From assembly GCA_934270475.1 (NCBI GenBank), contig CAKQPS010000001.1, forward strand, positions 310,001 to 374,000: DNA of 64,000 bases, read 5' to 3'. The notes under the pieces were generated by a model, which saw only the letters and a program-made list of their open reading frames with translations, was not told where the DNA came from and ran no database searches. Shown here in pieces: positions 7,787 to 15,766 of this stretch. Source of the stretch: an uncultured Alphaproteobacteria bacterium (lineage in GTDB: Bacteria; Pseudomonadota; Alphaproteobacteria; RF32; CAG-239). Positions within the stretch are counted from its first letter, which is position 1. Each line of letters starts with the position of its first letter. The translations under genes and the position numbers were made by a program.

Positions 7787-7824
7787 GGCACAGGTCTTGC
7801 AAAAGACCTGTTGCCGTGTTTTTT
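7787..7824 (+). terminator. Terminator-like hairpin between rpsK and rpoA
   Basis: ACAGGTCTT (7790-7798) pairs perfectly with AAGACCTGT (7803-7811) around a 4-base loop, and GGC/GCC extends the stem past a bulge. A run of eight or more T residues follows at about 7819-7826. This has the form of an intrinsic terminator inside what is normally one operon. Confidence 0.65.
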
Positions 7825-7864
7825 TTATATGTACATATAACTTATCAAGAAAAGGACAAAACCG

Positions 7865-8875
7865 GTGATTCAAAAGAATTGGCAAGAACTTATTAAACCA
7901 ACTAATTTGCAAGTTACTCAAGATGAAGCAGCTCATAAAGCAAAAATAGTGGTTGAACCTTTAGAGAGAGGCTTCGGCTTAACTTTAGGTAACGCGTTGA
8001 GAAGAGTTTTACTGTCCTCACTGCAAGGCGGTGCTGTCTCCGCTATTAAAATTGACGGTGTTTTGCATGAATTTTCTGTAATTCCAGGCGTTCGCGAAGA
8101 TGTTACAGATATTGTTCTGAATATTAAAGAGCTGGCTGTTGCCGTGCACTCTGACAGCGCAAAAACAATGACATTGAAAGCGGAAGGACCTTGTGTGGTT
8201 ACAGCGGCTATGATCGAAACCGGTCATGATGTTGAAATTATGAATCCGGACCACATTATCTGCACATTGGATGCCGGTGCAAAAATCAATATGGAATTAA
8301 CTGTTACCACTGGTAAAGGTTATGTTCCTGCTTATAACAGTAAATCAGCAGATGCTCCTATCGGCTTGATTGCCGTTGATGCTATTTATTCTCCGGTTAC
8401 AAAAGTTTCTTACAAAGTTGAAAATACTCGTGTTGGTCAAATTACCGACTATGATAAATTGACTATGAATGTTGAAACAAACGGCGTGGTTTCTCCGGAA
8501 GATGCAGTTGCTTTGGCAGCTCGTATTCTGCAAGACCAATTGAAACCGTTTATTAACTTTGACGAACCGGAAAGCGAATCCGAAGATGTTCACGAAGAAC
8601 TGCCGTTTAACCGCAACTTGCTGCGTAAGGTTGATGAACTTGAATTGTCTGTACGTTCGGCAAACTGCCTGAAAAACGACAACATCATCTATATTGGTGA
8701 TTTGGTTCAAAAAACAGAAGCAGAAATGCTGCGCACTCCAAACTTTGGTCGTAAATCTTTGAACGAAATCAAAGAAGTATTGGCTAAAATGGGTATCCAC
8801 CTCGGTATGGAAACTCCGGGTTGGCCGCCTGAAAATATTGAAGAGTTGATTAAGCGTTGTGATGAACACTTCTAA
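7865..8875 (+). CDS. rpoA: DNA-directed RNA polymerase subunit alpha
   Basis: A 336-residue alpha subunit. The N-terminal assembly domain shows [20 protein letters not shown] near residue 33 and [14 protein letters not shown] near residue 78. After an acidic linker comes the alpha-CTD ([19 protein letters not shown], then [15 protein letters not shown]), which contacts UP elements and activators. Start is GTG 7865 with AAAGGA upstream. It ends the ribosomal cluster: no rplQ follows, although L17 is the usual next gene. A palindromic repeat begins five bases after the stop. Confidence 0.97.
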   Translation: MIQKNWQELIKPTNLQVTQDEAAHKAKIVVEPLERGFGLTLGNALRRVLLSSLQGGAVSAIKIDGVLHEFSVIPGVREDVTDIVLNIKELAVAVHSDSAKTMTLKAEGPCVVTAAMIETGHDVEIMNPDHIICTLDAGAKINMELTVTTGKGYVPAYNSKSADAPIGLIAVDAIYSPVTKVSYKVENTRVGQITDYDKLTMNVETNGVVSPEDAVALAARILQDQLKPFINFDEPESESEDVHEELPFNRNLLRKVDELELSVRSANCLKNDNIIYIGDLVQKTEAEMLRTPNFGRKSLNEIKEVLAKMGIHLGMETPGWPPENIEELIKRCDEHF

Positions 8876-8880
8876 AAGGT

Positions 8881-8985
8881 AAAAACTCGTCTAATGGCTT
8901 TCTACTTGCAAGACTTTTTCTTATGTACTTCTTTGTACACCGCGAAAAAGTCTTGCGGCGTATTAAGCTCATTATCCGAGTTTTT
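8881..8985. repeat. Palindromic repeat, copy A (after rpoA)
   Basis: Bounded by AAAACTCG (8882-8889) and CGAGTTTT (8977-8984) as terminal inverted repeats. Inside, AAGACTTTTTC (8910-8920) pairs with GAAAAAGTCTT (8944-8954), an 11-bp stem. Its loop holds ATGTAC-N6-GTACAC (8923-8940), the core shared by all copies in this window. The element starts five bases after the rpoA stop. Confidence 0.75.
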
Positions 8986-9074
8986 GGGAGAAATAGAAAG
9001 AGAGAAAGTCTGAGAAAGGTTTTCTCTCTTCTCGTTTCAGGCACTATCTACATCACTAATCGCAATTTTCACTT

Positions 9075-9158
9075 ATCCGCTTGGAATTTTTTCGCTAGTG
9101 TACTTCTTTGTACACCATGAAAAAGTCTTGCGGCGTATTAAACTCATTATCCGAGTTT
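9075..9158. repeat. Palindromic repeat, copy B
   Basis: A perfect core GTGTAC-N6-GTACAC lies at 9098-9115. The 40 bases at 9119-9158 match 8944-8983 of copy A with a single difference. The left half is not recognisable as copy A. The stretch between copies A and B (8986-9074) has no gene, only a small hairpin in GAGAAAG/CTTTCTC-type sequence. Confidence 0.7.
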
Positions 9159-9159
9159 C

Positions 9160-9310
9160 TGAGAGCTTAGCGCAACGCGTCTAACAGCACATCTAAAGGC
9201 AACCTACGTTCATTCAGAAAATTCATGTACTTCTATGTACACTAAAATTTTATTCAGAACTAGAGTTGCCTTTATCTGCACTATTATTCGCATTGTTTGA
9301 TAGAGTATAT
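9160..9310. repeat. Palindromic repeat, copy C
   Basis: A 9-bp stem AAAGGCAAC (9195-9203) pairs with GTTGCCTTT (9265-9273); between them lies ATGTAC-N6-GTACAC (9225-9242). The sequence from about 9170 to 9300 is closely similar to 37173-37302 (copy D). The remaining bases up to the pilin-like gene hold another hairpin (CCTCGCCC with GGGTGAGG, about 9319-9359) and a half copy (next entry); no gene is seen. Confidence 0.75.
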
Positions 9311-9379
9311 TTTTATAACCTCGCCCACTGAGAGAGAGGTCAAAGCAGAGTTTCGGGTGAGGGGTATAAAAAATATTCT

Positions 9380-9427
9380 GTACACGTTGCTCTAAAATAC
9401 CGTTGCATCTACGCACGCTATCCGTTT
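9380..9427. repeat. Half copy F of the palindromic repeat
   Basis: GTACAC (9380-9385) is followed by a stretch ending TACGCACGCTATCCG. This matches the right half of copy E (50844-50890) with few changes. The left half is absent. It ends just before the stop codon of the pilin-like gene. Confidence 0.6.
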
Positions 9428-9430
9428 TTA

Positions 9431-10213
9431 TTAAGGGTAAATGTAAATATACATTGCGCAGACTTTGTCCGCAGCAACACTGCACCAGCGGCAAAAATCA
9501 TGGACTTCAGACAGTGTCATATTTTTAATTTTATCATGGGCAAAGGCATAAGCTTTAGTCCCATCATCTTTATCGTATTGATACATTGTGATTTTTTCAA
9601 TATCTTTGATATTTTGCTGCGCTACATATACAGCGTTTTCACAAAAATCGGCGGCGCTGGGAGAAAGCAGCGCTGCATTATGCCGTAAGGTCAATGCCAC
9701 AACATATTCTAAACGGCTGGAAGTGCTTCCATCTTTATTTTTCCAACTACCAATACCATAAGAGACATCTACTCTGTTGCCATCTTTATCGTGCAGACAG
9801 CCATATTTATAGGTTATACCATCAGGAACCAAGTCTAACACATCAAAAATATAGGTTATTTTACTTGAAACATTATTTTCCATTGCGGCGAGTTCTGAAC
9901 GCAAATTTATGGCATTGGCAAAAATCTGAACCAGCAGTTCTTTTTGAATATTCGACCGATACATGCGCATTGCTTTAGTGAATCCGGCAATCCCGCCAGC
10001 CGTCAGCACCCCGATAATTGCCAGCACGCCCAGCATTTCAATCATACTTCGTCCCAGCGGGTTTGACTGTCGGGTCACTACTTGCGCTTTTCTCACTCGT
10101 GTACTGCTTTGTACACCACGTTCAAAAAGTGCTTCGTATTGACGCGCGACATTCAAACCCTTTAATAATATGGATATTATACCAAGGATGACTTTGAGAG
10201 TAATGTGTTTCAA
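9431..10213 (-). CDS. Type IV pilin-like (prepilin) protein, paralogue 1
   Basis: The open frame holds a prepilin-type motif, NPLG followed by RSMIEMLGVLAIIGVL, in which a glutamate lies at +5 after the glycine, as needed for prepilin peptidase cleavage and pilus assembly; position +1 is Arg instead of the usual Phe. A hydrophobic helix follows (TAGGIAGFTKAM), then a globular domain of about 190 residues with a C-terminal NMTLSEVHDFCRWC and two more cysteines. The second pilin-like gene (18347-19006) shares both the N-terminal block and the C-terminal MTL-(S/N)-(E/D)-VH-x-x-C-x-x-C. The start is uncertain: TTG 10213 gives the longest frame, but GTG codons nearer the motif would give a normal 10-15 residue leader. 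A repeat core (10099-10116) lies inside the 5' part of the frame. The product should be exported and membrane-anchored. Confidence 0.7.
   Translation of the reverse strand: MKHITLKVILGIISILLKGLNVARQYEALFERGVQSSTRVRKAQVVTRQSNPLGRSMIEMLGVLAIIGVLTAGGIAGFTKAMRMYRSNIQKELLVQIFANAINLRSELAAMENNVSSKITYIFDVLDLVPDGITYKYGCLHDKDGNRVDVSYGIGSWKNKDGSTSSRLEYVVALTLRHNAALLSPSAADFCENAVYVAQQNIKDIEKITMYQYDKDDGTKAYAFAHDKIKNMTLSEVHDFCRWCSVAADKVCAMYIYIYP
10085..10150. repeat. Palindromic repeat core, copy G (inside pilin-like 5' region)
   Basis: A perfect GTGTAC-N6-GTACAC at 10099-10116, with flanks (TTGCGCTTTTCTCACTC before, CACGTTCAAAAAGTGC after) that loosely match copies A and E. It overlaps the leader region of the pilin-like gene. 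Between here and the OmpA-family gene (10214-10456) I see only a GA microsatellite near 10295 and a terminator. Confidence 0.65.
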
Positions 10214-10402
10214 AACGCGTGGTGATTTACTAACCCCTGCAAAAACGTGCTGAAGGGCAAAAAAAGTGCCTTTAATCAGATGTATAGGATTCGCAGAGAG
10301 AGAGAGAGACCTTTGGATTGCTTATTTTTCATCTTTCTTTCCTCATTTTTTAGGTTTTTAGTGGTCTTATTTTATACAGTGTAAACAGAAAAGTCAAATA
10401 AT

Positions 10403-10436
10403 AAAAACCGCCGTATTTTTTTAAATACAGCGGTTT
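10403..10436 (-). terminator. Terminator after the OmpA-family lipoprotein gene
   Basis: AAACCGC-GTATTT pairs with AAATAC-GCGGTTT with one mismatch. On the minus strand it is followed by T-rich sequence and lies 20 bases after the stop codon. Confidence 0.75.
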
Positions 10437-10456
10437 AATGCAGCAAAACACCAAAA

Positions 10457-11095
10457 TTATTGCGCGTTAATCAATGTAATTTCTACACGGCGGTTCTGCG
10501 CTTTGCCTTCAGTCGTAGCGTTAGAGGCAATCGGATTAGCTGCCCCTGCACCATATGAGCTGATGCGGCTGCCTTGCACTCCGCGCAGTGCCAAATAGTT
10601 TGCAACAGCGGCGGCACGGCGTTCTGACAGCGGCTGATTGATTTTATCGTTACCGGTGCTGTCGGTGTAGCCCACAACCTGCAATCTAGTTTTATCATAT
10701 TCCTTAGCTACCAAAGCAACCGAATCCAACACACTGTTAGCAGAAGTTTTAATAGTTGATTCGTTGGTGTTAAAGGTGATGCTGTTCGGCATAATCAAAC
10801 GAATGTTGTCGCCGTCGCGTGCAACTTGAACACCAGTTCCGGTTAAGGTTTGACGCAATTTACTGGCTTGGATATCCATATAGCCGCCGGTTGCTGCACC
10901 GGTAGCACCGCCGATGCCTGCGCCAATCAAAGCACCTTTTTTGCCGCCGATTAAAGCGCCAATGCCGGCTCCAGCAGCAGCGCCGATACCTGTGCCCCAC
11001 GCGGTTTTAGCAACTTTGCTTTCACCGGTGTATGGGTCGGTGGCGCAAGCAGACATAAAACATACGGCAACCAAACTTAAAATTATTTTTTTCAT
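10457..11095 (-). CDS. OmpA-family lipoprotein with glycine-zipper domain (YiaD-like)
   Basis: A 212-residue outer-membrane lipoprotein. The signal peptide MKKIILSLVAVCFMSAC ends in a lipobox-type M-S-A-C. A glycine zipper follows (repeated GxxxG in GAAAGAGIGALIGG and its continuation, about residues 30-75). The C-terminal OmpA domain binds peptidoglycan (FNTNESTIKTSAN, VVGYTDSTG, LSERRAAAVANYL, GAANPIAS, NRRVEITL). The same order is seen in E. coli YiaD. ATG 11095 is chosen because it gives the signal peptide and has AAGGAG upstream; the longer frame runs back into valS. It lies 11 bases after valS on the same strand and is likely co-transcribed, then closed by the terminator at 10403-10436. 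Confidence 0.9.
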   Translation of the reverse strand: MKKIILSLVAVCFMSACATDPYTGESKVAKTAWGTGIGAAAGAGIGALIGGKKGALIGAGIGGATGAATGGYMDIQASKLRQTLTGTGVQVARDGDNIRLIMPNSITFNTNESTIKTSANSVLDSVALVAKEYDKTRLQVVGYTDSTGNDKINQPLSERRAAAVANYLALRGVQGSRISSYGAGAANPIASNATTEGKAQNRRVEITLINAQ

Positions 11096-11105
11096 TTTTA
11101 TCTCC

Positions 11106-13745
11106 TTAAAAATTTGCAATACGAGCCAAAGCTTCTTCAACTTTAGCTTTGTTTTCTTGAGCTTCTGCCTGACGGCGCTTTTCTTCGGCAACAACAGCTG
11201 CCGGAGCTTTAGCAACAAAGCTTTCATTGCTCAGCTTGCGGCTATAGCCTTCCAAGTTTTTATTTAATGTTTCCAGTTCTTTTTGCAAACGCGCGCGCTC
11301 AGCCTCAAAATCAACCACACCTTTCAGCGGAATCAATATAGCAACTTCGCGGCTAACTGTTTGCACCATATCTTTGCTGACTTCGCGATTGCCTAAAGCG
11401 TCCAATTCTTCCAAGCGAGCAAGCTTGCAAATCAGAGTTTTTTGGCGCTCTACCGCAGCCAATGTCTCTGCCGAAGCATCTTTTACAAACGCATGCAATT
11501 TAGCGCCCGCAGGCAAATTCATGGCTGAACGCAAAGAACGGATAGCCGAAATAATATCTATAGCGCGGTCGATTTCATTTTTATCGGCAGCGTTTACAGT
11601 TTCATTTTCTGCCCAAGCAGCGTGAATCAGTTTGCCGGAACGTTCGGTCAAATTATCCCACAGCTCTTCGGTAATAAACGGCATAAACGGATGTAGAATT
11701 ACCAAAATTCTATCCAAAGTCCAAGCGGTTACCGCGCGGATTTCCTTAATTTCATCGGCATTTTCGCCATAGAAAATCGGTTTAATCAATTCAATGTACC
11801 AATCGCAGAATGTCCCCCAAATAAATTGGTAAACCGCATTTGCCGCATCGGAAAAACGGAAATTGTTTAAGTTTTCCGTAACTTCTGCCGACGCTTCTTT
11901 AGCTTTTGCCATAATCCATTTGCTGATTTCCAGCTTGGCAGATTTAACATCAAAATCTTTAACCGAATAACATTCGTTCATTTCGCAGAAACGAGCCGCA
12001 TTCCACAATTTTGTGGCAAAGTTGCGGTAACCCTGAATACGCGAATCCGACAAGTTGATGTCACGTCCTTGAGTTTCCATTGCCGCCATAAAGAAGCGCA
12101 AAGCATCGGCGCCGTATTTTTCAATGGTTTCCATCGGGTCAACCGTGTTGCCTTTGGATTTGCTCATTTTACGACCTTGCTCGTCGCGCACCAAGCCATG
12201 AATATAGCATTTTTTGAACGGCACGCGTTTCATCATATACATGCTCATCATCATCATGCGGGCAACCCAGAAGAAAATGATGTCAAAACCGGTAACCAAA
12301 ACCGAAGTCGGATAAAATGTTTTCAAAAATTCGGTTTCATCAGGCCAGCCCATAGTCGAAAATGCCCATAAGCCGGAAGAGAACCAAGTATCCAGCACAT
12401 CGGTTTCACGAGTCAATTCAACCTCTTTGCCATAGTGCTTGGTTGCGGCTGCTTTAGCATCTTCTTCATTTTCTTCGCAGAAAATTTCGCCGTCCGGACC
12501 ATACCAAATCGGCATTTGATGTCCCCACCAAAGTTGGCGAGAAATGCACCACGGCTGAATATTGCGCATCCATTCAAAGTATGTTTTTTCATAGCTCTTT
12601 GGTACAAATTGCATATCGCCGTCTTCAACAGCCTTAATTGCAGCAACAGCCAATTTCGGAGCGTCAACAAACCACTGGTCGGTCATTAAAGGTTCAATAA
12701 CTACGCCGCTGCGGTCGCCGTACGGAATAACCATCGGATGATCTTCTATTTTATCCATCAAGCCCAGTTCGGTTAATTTTTCAATAGTTTTAGCGCGGGC
12801 TTCCATGGTGGTTAAACCGGCATACGGAGTGTTTTCATTCAAAGTAGCGTCCGGATTCAAAACGTTAATCATTGGCAAATTATGACGCTTGCCGACTTCA
12901 AAGTCGTTAAAATCGTGCGCCGGAGTAATTTTTACCGCACCGGTTCCTTTTTCAGGGTCAGCGTGTTCATCTCCGATAATCGGAATTACGCGGTTAATAA
13001 TCGGAATAATGCAGTTTTTGCCGATTAAATGCGCCAATTTTGGATTATTTTTGGAAACAGCCACTGCCGTATCGCCGAACATAGTTTCCGGACGTGTGGT
13101 GGCAATATGGATATATTCGCCCTCTGCGCCCTCAATCGGATATTTATAGTAATACATTTTGCCGACAGTTTCTTTTTGCACTACTTCCAAATCTGAAACG
13201 GCAGTACCCAGTTTAGGATCCCAGTTAACCAGCTTTTTAGCCTTAAAAATCAAACCATCTTTATAAAGCGAAACGAAAATTTTACGCACGGCGCGGGAAA
13301 GTCCTTCGTCCATAGTAAAACGCTCGCGGCTCCAATCGCAGGAAGCACCCAAACGGCGCAGCTGGCGGCAAATTGTTCCGCCGGATTGCTTGCGCCATTC
13401 CCAAACTTTTTCAATAAACTTTTCGCGTCCTAAATCATGGCGGGTAATACCCTCTTTGGCTAAATTGCGTTCAACTACCATTTGGGTGGCAATACCGGCA
13501 TGGTCTGTTCCCGGCTGCCATAAAACTTTTTTGCCCTGCATACGGTTATAGCGGATTAAAATATCCTGCAGAGTGTCGTCCAGCGCATGTCCCATGTGCA
13601 AAACACCGGTTACATTCGGCGGCGGAATCACTATAGAAAACGCTTCTTTTTTACTTCTCATATCCGGTTTAAAATCACCGTCGTTTTCCCATTTCTCATA
13701 AATTTTTTCTTCAAAATCTTTTGGATTGTAGTTCTTTTCTAACAT
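11106..13745 (-). CDS. valS: Valine--tRNA ligase
   Basis: An 879-residue class I aminoacyl-tRNA synthetase that charges tRNA-Val and edits mischarged threonine. PPNVTGVLHMGHALDDTLQD near residue 38 contains the HIGH-type motif (HMGH), and GRKMSKSKGNTVDPMETI near residue 525 contains KMSKS. The editing domain, the anticodon-binding domain and a C-terminal coiled coil (LQKELETLNKNLEGYSRKL) follow. The order tolC - PopZ-like - valS on one strand is a conserved alphaproteobacterial neighbourhood. The downstream lipoprotein gene's ribosome site overlaps the valS 3' end. Confidence 0.97.
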   Translation of the reverse strand: MLEKNYNPKDFEEKIYEKWENDGDFKPDMRSKKEAFSIVIPPPNVTGVLHMGHALDDTLQDILIRYNRMQGKKVLWQPGTDHAGIATQMVVERNLAKEGITRHDLGREKFIEKVWEWRKQSGGTICRQLRRLGASCDWSRERFTMDEGLSRAVRKIFVSLYKDGLIFKAKKLVNWDPKLGTAVSDLEVVQKETVGKMYYYKYPIEGAEGEYIHIATTRPETMFGDTAVAVSKNNPKLAHLIGKNCIIPIINRVIPIIGDEHADPEKGTGAVKITPAHDFNDFEVGKRHNLPMINVLNPDATLNENTPYAGLTTMEARAKTIEKLTELGLMDKIEDHPMVIPYGDRSGVVIEPLMTDQWFVDAPKLAVAAIKAVEDGDMQFVPKSYEKTYFEWMRNIQPWCISRQLWWGHQMPIWYGPDGEIFCEENEEDAKAAATKHYGKEVELTRETDVLDTWFSSGLWAFSTMGWPDETEFLKTFYPTSVLVTGFDIIFFWVARMMMMSMYMMKRVPFKKCYIHGLVRDEQGRKMSKSKGNTVDPMETIEKYGADALRFFMAAMETQGRDINLSDSRIQGYRNFATKLWNAARFCEMNECYSVKDFDVKSAKLEISKWIMAKAKEASAEVTENLNNFRFSDAANAVYQFIWGTFCDWYIELIKPIFYGENADEIKEIRAVTAWTLDRILVILHPFMPFITEELWDNLTERSGKLIHAAWAENETVNAADKNEIDRAIDIISAIRSLRSAMNLPAGAKLHAFVKDASAETLAAVERQKTLICKLARLEELDALGNREVSKDMVQTVSREVAILIPLKGVVDFEAERARLQKELETLNKNLEGYSRKLSNESFVAKAPAAVVAEEKRRQAEAQENKAKVEEALARIANF

Positions 13746-13822
13746 TGTTCATCATTCCGTATTTTTACGTTATATTTCTAGAGTATTGCTTTCAAAAAAA
13801 AATCGGGGAGGAAAATAAGCCG

Positions 13823-14182
13823 CTAGGCTAAACTATTTTCCTTTACTCGCACTCGTTCGTTTTGGTTGTCATTAGACTCGGCAACATTTGTTTTGACAGT
13901 GCGTTTTGCAAAATAAGCCTGATATTTTTTCATAATTTTTTTGGCAACGTCATTAAAGCTCCAAACACCAAGCTGATATGGAATATCCTCACGTTTGACC
14001 ATCATATTCTTAGACAGTTCAAAAACTTCGTCCTGTTCTTTCGGAGTAGAAGAAAAAACAGGTTCTTTTTTTTGATTTTCCGTTCTGAATTGTTCAAAAT
14101 ATTTACGCTGTTCCTTGTCTATAATCGCCTCGCGAATCGACTTTAAAATAGCGTCTATATTATCTTCATCAGATTTTGCCAT
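13823..14182 (-). CDS. PopZ-like (DUF2497) polar organising protein, small
   Basis: A 119-residue hydrophilic protein. The N-terminal DNIDAILKSIREAIIDKE (about residues 6-23) resembles the conserved N-terminal helix of PopZ/DUF2497 proteins (pattern ILxSIRxII), and DEVFELSKNM in the middle resembles their D-V-L-E-L-T block. The C-terminus is basic and helical (VAKKIMKKYQAYFAKR). Position supports this: popZ lies next to valS in Caulobacter and many relatives, with a TolC-type gene nearby, as here. PopZ forms a polar matrix that anchors the chromosome origin and recruits cell-cycle proteins. The long acidic-proline spacer of Caulobacter PopZ is absent. I use ATG 14182, nine bases after GAGG, rather than TTG 14197. 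The assignment rests on short motifs and context. Confidence 0.6.
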   Translation of the reverse strand: MAKSDEDNIDAILKSIREAIIDKEQRKYFEQFRTENQKKEPVFSSTPKEQDEVFELSKNMMVKREDIPYQLGVWSFNDVAKKIMKKYQAYFAKRTVKTNVAESNDNQNERVRVKENSLA

Positions 14183-14188
14183 AAAATT

Positions 14189-14220
14189 ATGCCTCAAGTT
14201 AAAATTAAAACCTGAGGCAT
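14189..14220 (-). promoter_or_regulatory. Hairpin covering the ribosome site of the PopZ-like gene
   Basis: ATGCCTCA (14189-14196) pairs perfectly with TGAGGCAT (14213-14220) around a 16-base AT-rich loop. On the minus strand the 3' arm contains TGAGG, the likely Shine-Dalgarno sequence, which would be masked when the stem forms. It could equally be a weak terminator for tolC, since the sequence after it on that strand is AATTTT. Confidence 0.5.
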
Positions 14221-14257
14221 ATTAGCAAAATTTATTTTGTTTGGCAATAGCTTTGCT

Positions 14258-15613
14258 TTATTTATCAATGGATAATGTCAGCCATTTGCCTTTGGTGTTT
14301 TGATAATGAGCTTCTGCATCATAGTAATTGACTTTCAGAGCCAATTTTTTAGCAGTAAGCTTGCCCATAGACTGCATCAGCTGCAAGCCGGAAACATAGT
14401 AATCATGCAAGGCTTTAACTTCATTAACCTGCGAGGTCAGCAAAGTTTGGTAGGCATTTAACACATCAAGCACTGTACGGTTGCCCAAAGCTTCTTCTTT
14501 TTGGGTGCCTTCCAAAGCAATGGCGGAGGCTTTTACCTGAGCCTGAATGGAAGTGATGTTGGATTTGTTAGCCTGCATAGACTGCCAAGAGCTGGTTACA
14601 CCGGCAACAACAGCGCGTTCTGCTTCCAAAACGCCTTCTTGAGCCTGCCATTTTTGATATTTGCTCTTGCGGATTTTAGCACGGGTAGCGCCGCCTGTGT
14701 ACAACGGAACATTCATATCCAAAGAATATTGAGTGCTGGTTGTGCTTGGGTTCTTTTCCAAATTGTGGTCAGAGTGGGTAGTTTTGCCGCTGGCGGCAGT
14801 AAAGGTAACTTCCGGCAGCAAAGCGCCTTTGTTGCTGCTTACGTTATAGGTTGCTGAATCCAACTGTTTTTTAGCCGACAGCAAAGAATAGTTGTTGCCG
14901 CGTGCATAATTCAGGGCTTCATCGAATCGGGTGGGAAACATTTTGGTAATAGAAGCCGGATTTTGCAAATCTTTAGGTTCTTTGCCGACCATTTGCAAAT
15001 AAGTGGCTTTAGAAATTGCTAAATTACCTTCAGCCGAAATTACATCGGACTGAGCTTGAGCATAGCTGGCGCGGGATTGCGCAACATCAGTGCGGGTAAC
15101 TTCGCCAACGTCAAAGCGGGCTAAAGTTTCGTCCAGCTGTTTTTTCAGCAGACGTTCATTGTTTTTTTGCAAACGGACAATAGCCTCATCGCGCATAACG
15201 TCTAAATAAGCGGTTGATGCGCCCAGCAAAACAGATTGCTCTACGGCGTATAAATCTTGAATACCGGCTTTGGCTGCAGAATCTGCGGCTTTTACGGCAT
15301 TATAAGTGGAAAAACCGTTAAATACAGGCTGCGTAACACTGCCGGTATAGCCTTTTTGATAACCGTCTACGGTGTTGCTGCCGGTTTGGCGGACGTGCGT
15401 ATCCGAATAGTTGCCGTTTACGCCGATGGTAGGACGAAAGCCGGAACGGGCGGCGGCAGCGTCTTCGTTAGTTGCACCGCTGGCGGCACGCTGACCATGC
15501 AGGGTCGGATTGCTGTTATAGGCTTCGCTCATTGCCTCATAAATTGTATCTGCGTTTGCGTTAACGCTAATCAAAGCGCTCAACGAAACTGCTAAAAGTA
15601 ATTTTTTATTCAT
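14258..15613 (-). CDS. tolC: TolC-family outer membrane efflux protein
   Basis: A 451-residue outer-membrane channel that connects inner-membrane pumps or type I exporters to the outside. After a signal peptide (MNKKLLLAVSLSALISVNANA), the mature protein begins DTIYEAMSEAYNSNPTL, the typical TolC-family opening. Two repeats of helix-strand-helix follow (DVMRDEAIVRLQKNN ... RFDVGEVTRTDVAQSRA in the first; LYTGGATRAKIRKSKY ... EALGNRTVLDVLNAYQTLL in the second). ATG 15613 is chosen over an upstream frame because it gives the signal peptide. The PopZ-like gene and valS follow on the same strand. Confidence 0.93.
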   Translation of the reverse strand: MNKKLLLAVSLSALISVNANADTIYEAMSEAYNSNPTLHGQRAASGATNEDAAAARSGFRPTIGVNGNYSDTHVRQTGSNTVDGYQKGYTGSVTQPVFNGFSTYNAVKAADSAAKAGIQDLYAVEQSVLLGASTAYLDVMRDEAIVRLQKNNERLLKKQLDETLARFDVGEVTRTDVAQSRASYAQAQSDVISAEGNLAISKATYLQMVGKEPKDLQNPASITKMFPTRFDEALNYARGNNYSLLSAKKQLDSATYNVSSNKGALLPEVTFTAASGKTTHSDHNLEKNPSTTSTQYSLDMNVPLYTGGATRAKIRKSKYQKWQAQEGVLEAERAVVAGVTSSWQSMQANKSNITSIQAQVKASAIALEGTQKEEALGNRTVLDVLNAYQTLLTSQVNEVKALHDYYVSGLQLMQSMGKLTAKKLALKVNYYDAEAHYQNTKGKWLTLSIDK

Positions 15614-15766
15614 TGCTATCACTCTGTATAAATTCCTTATTTTCACATTTTCAGCTATAAAGCTAAAAAATTTAAAAATCAAACAATATCTTCTTTTCGG
15701 GAATAAAAATGTTATATTGTTAAGTAATTTTCAATCAATTTCGGCTAGTGTCCGGTATAAAAAGGT

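Noticed and set aside
8881..9430. Possible CRISPR array
   Set aside because: The repeats are palindromic, irregularly spaced and of unequal length, with no uniform spacers and no cas genes.
9210..9494. Minus-strand frame of 94 codons between the repeats and the pilin-like gene
   Set aside because: It consists largely of repeat copies C and F and overlaps the pilin-like 3' end.
10290..10312. GA-rich microsatellite upstream of the pilin-like gene
   Set aside because: A short simple repeat with no sign of phase variation or link to a start codon.
11096..11227. N-terminal extension of the OmpA-family lipoprotein
   Set aside because: It overlaps the valS 3' end and would put 44 residues before a complete lipoprotein signal peptide that has its own ribosome site.
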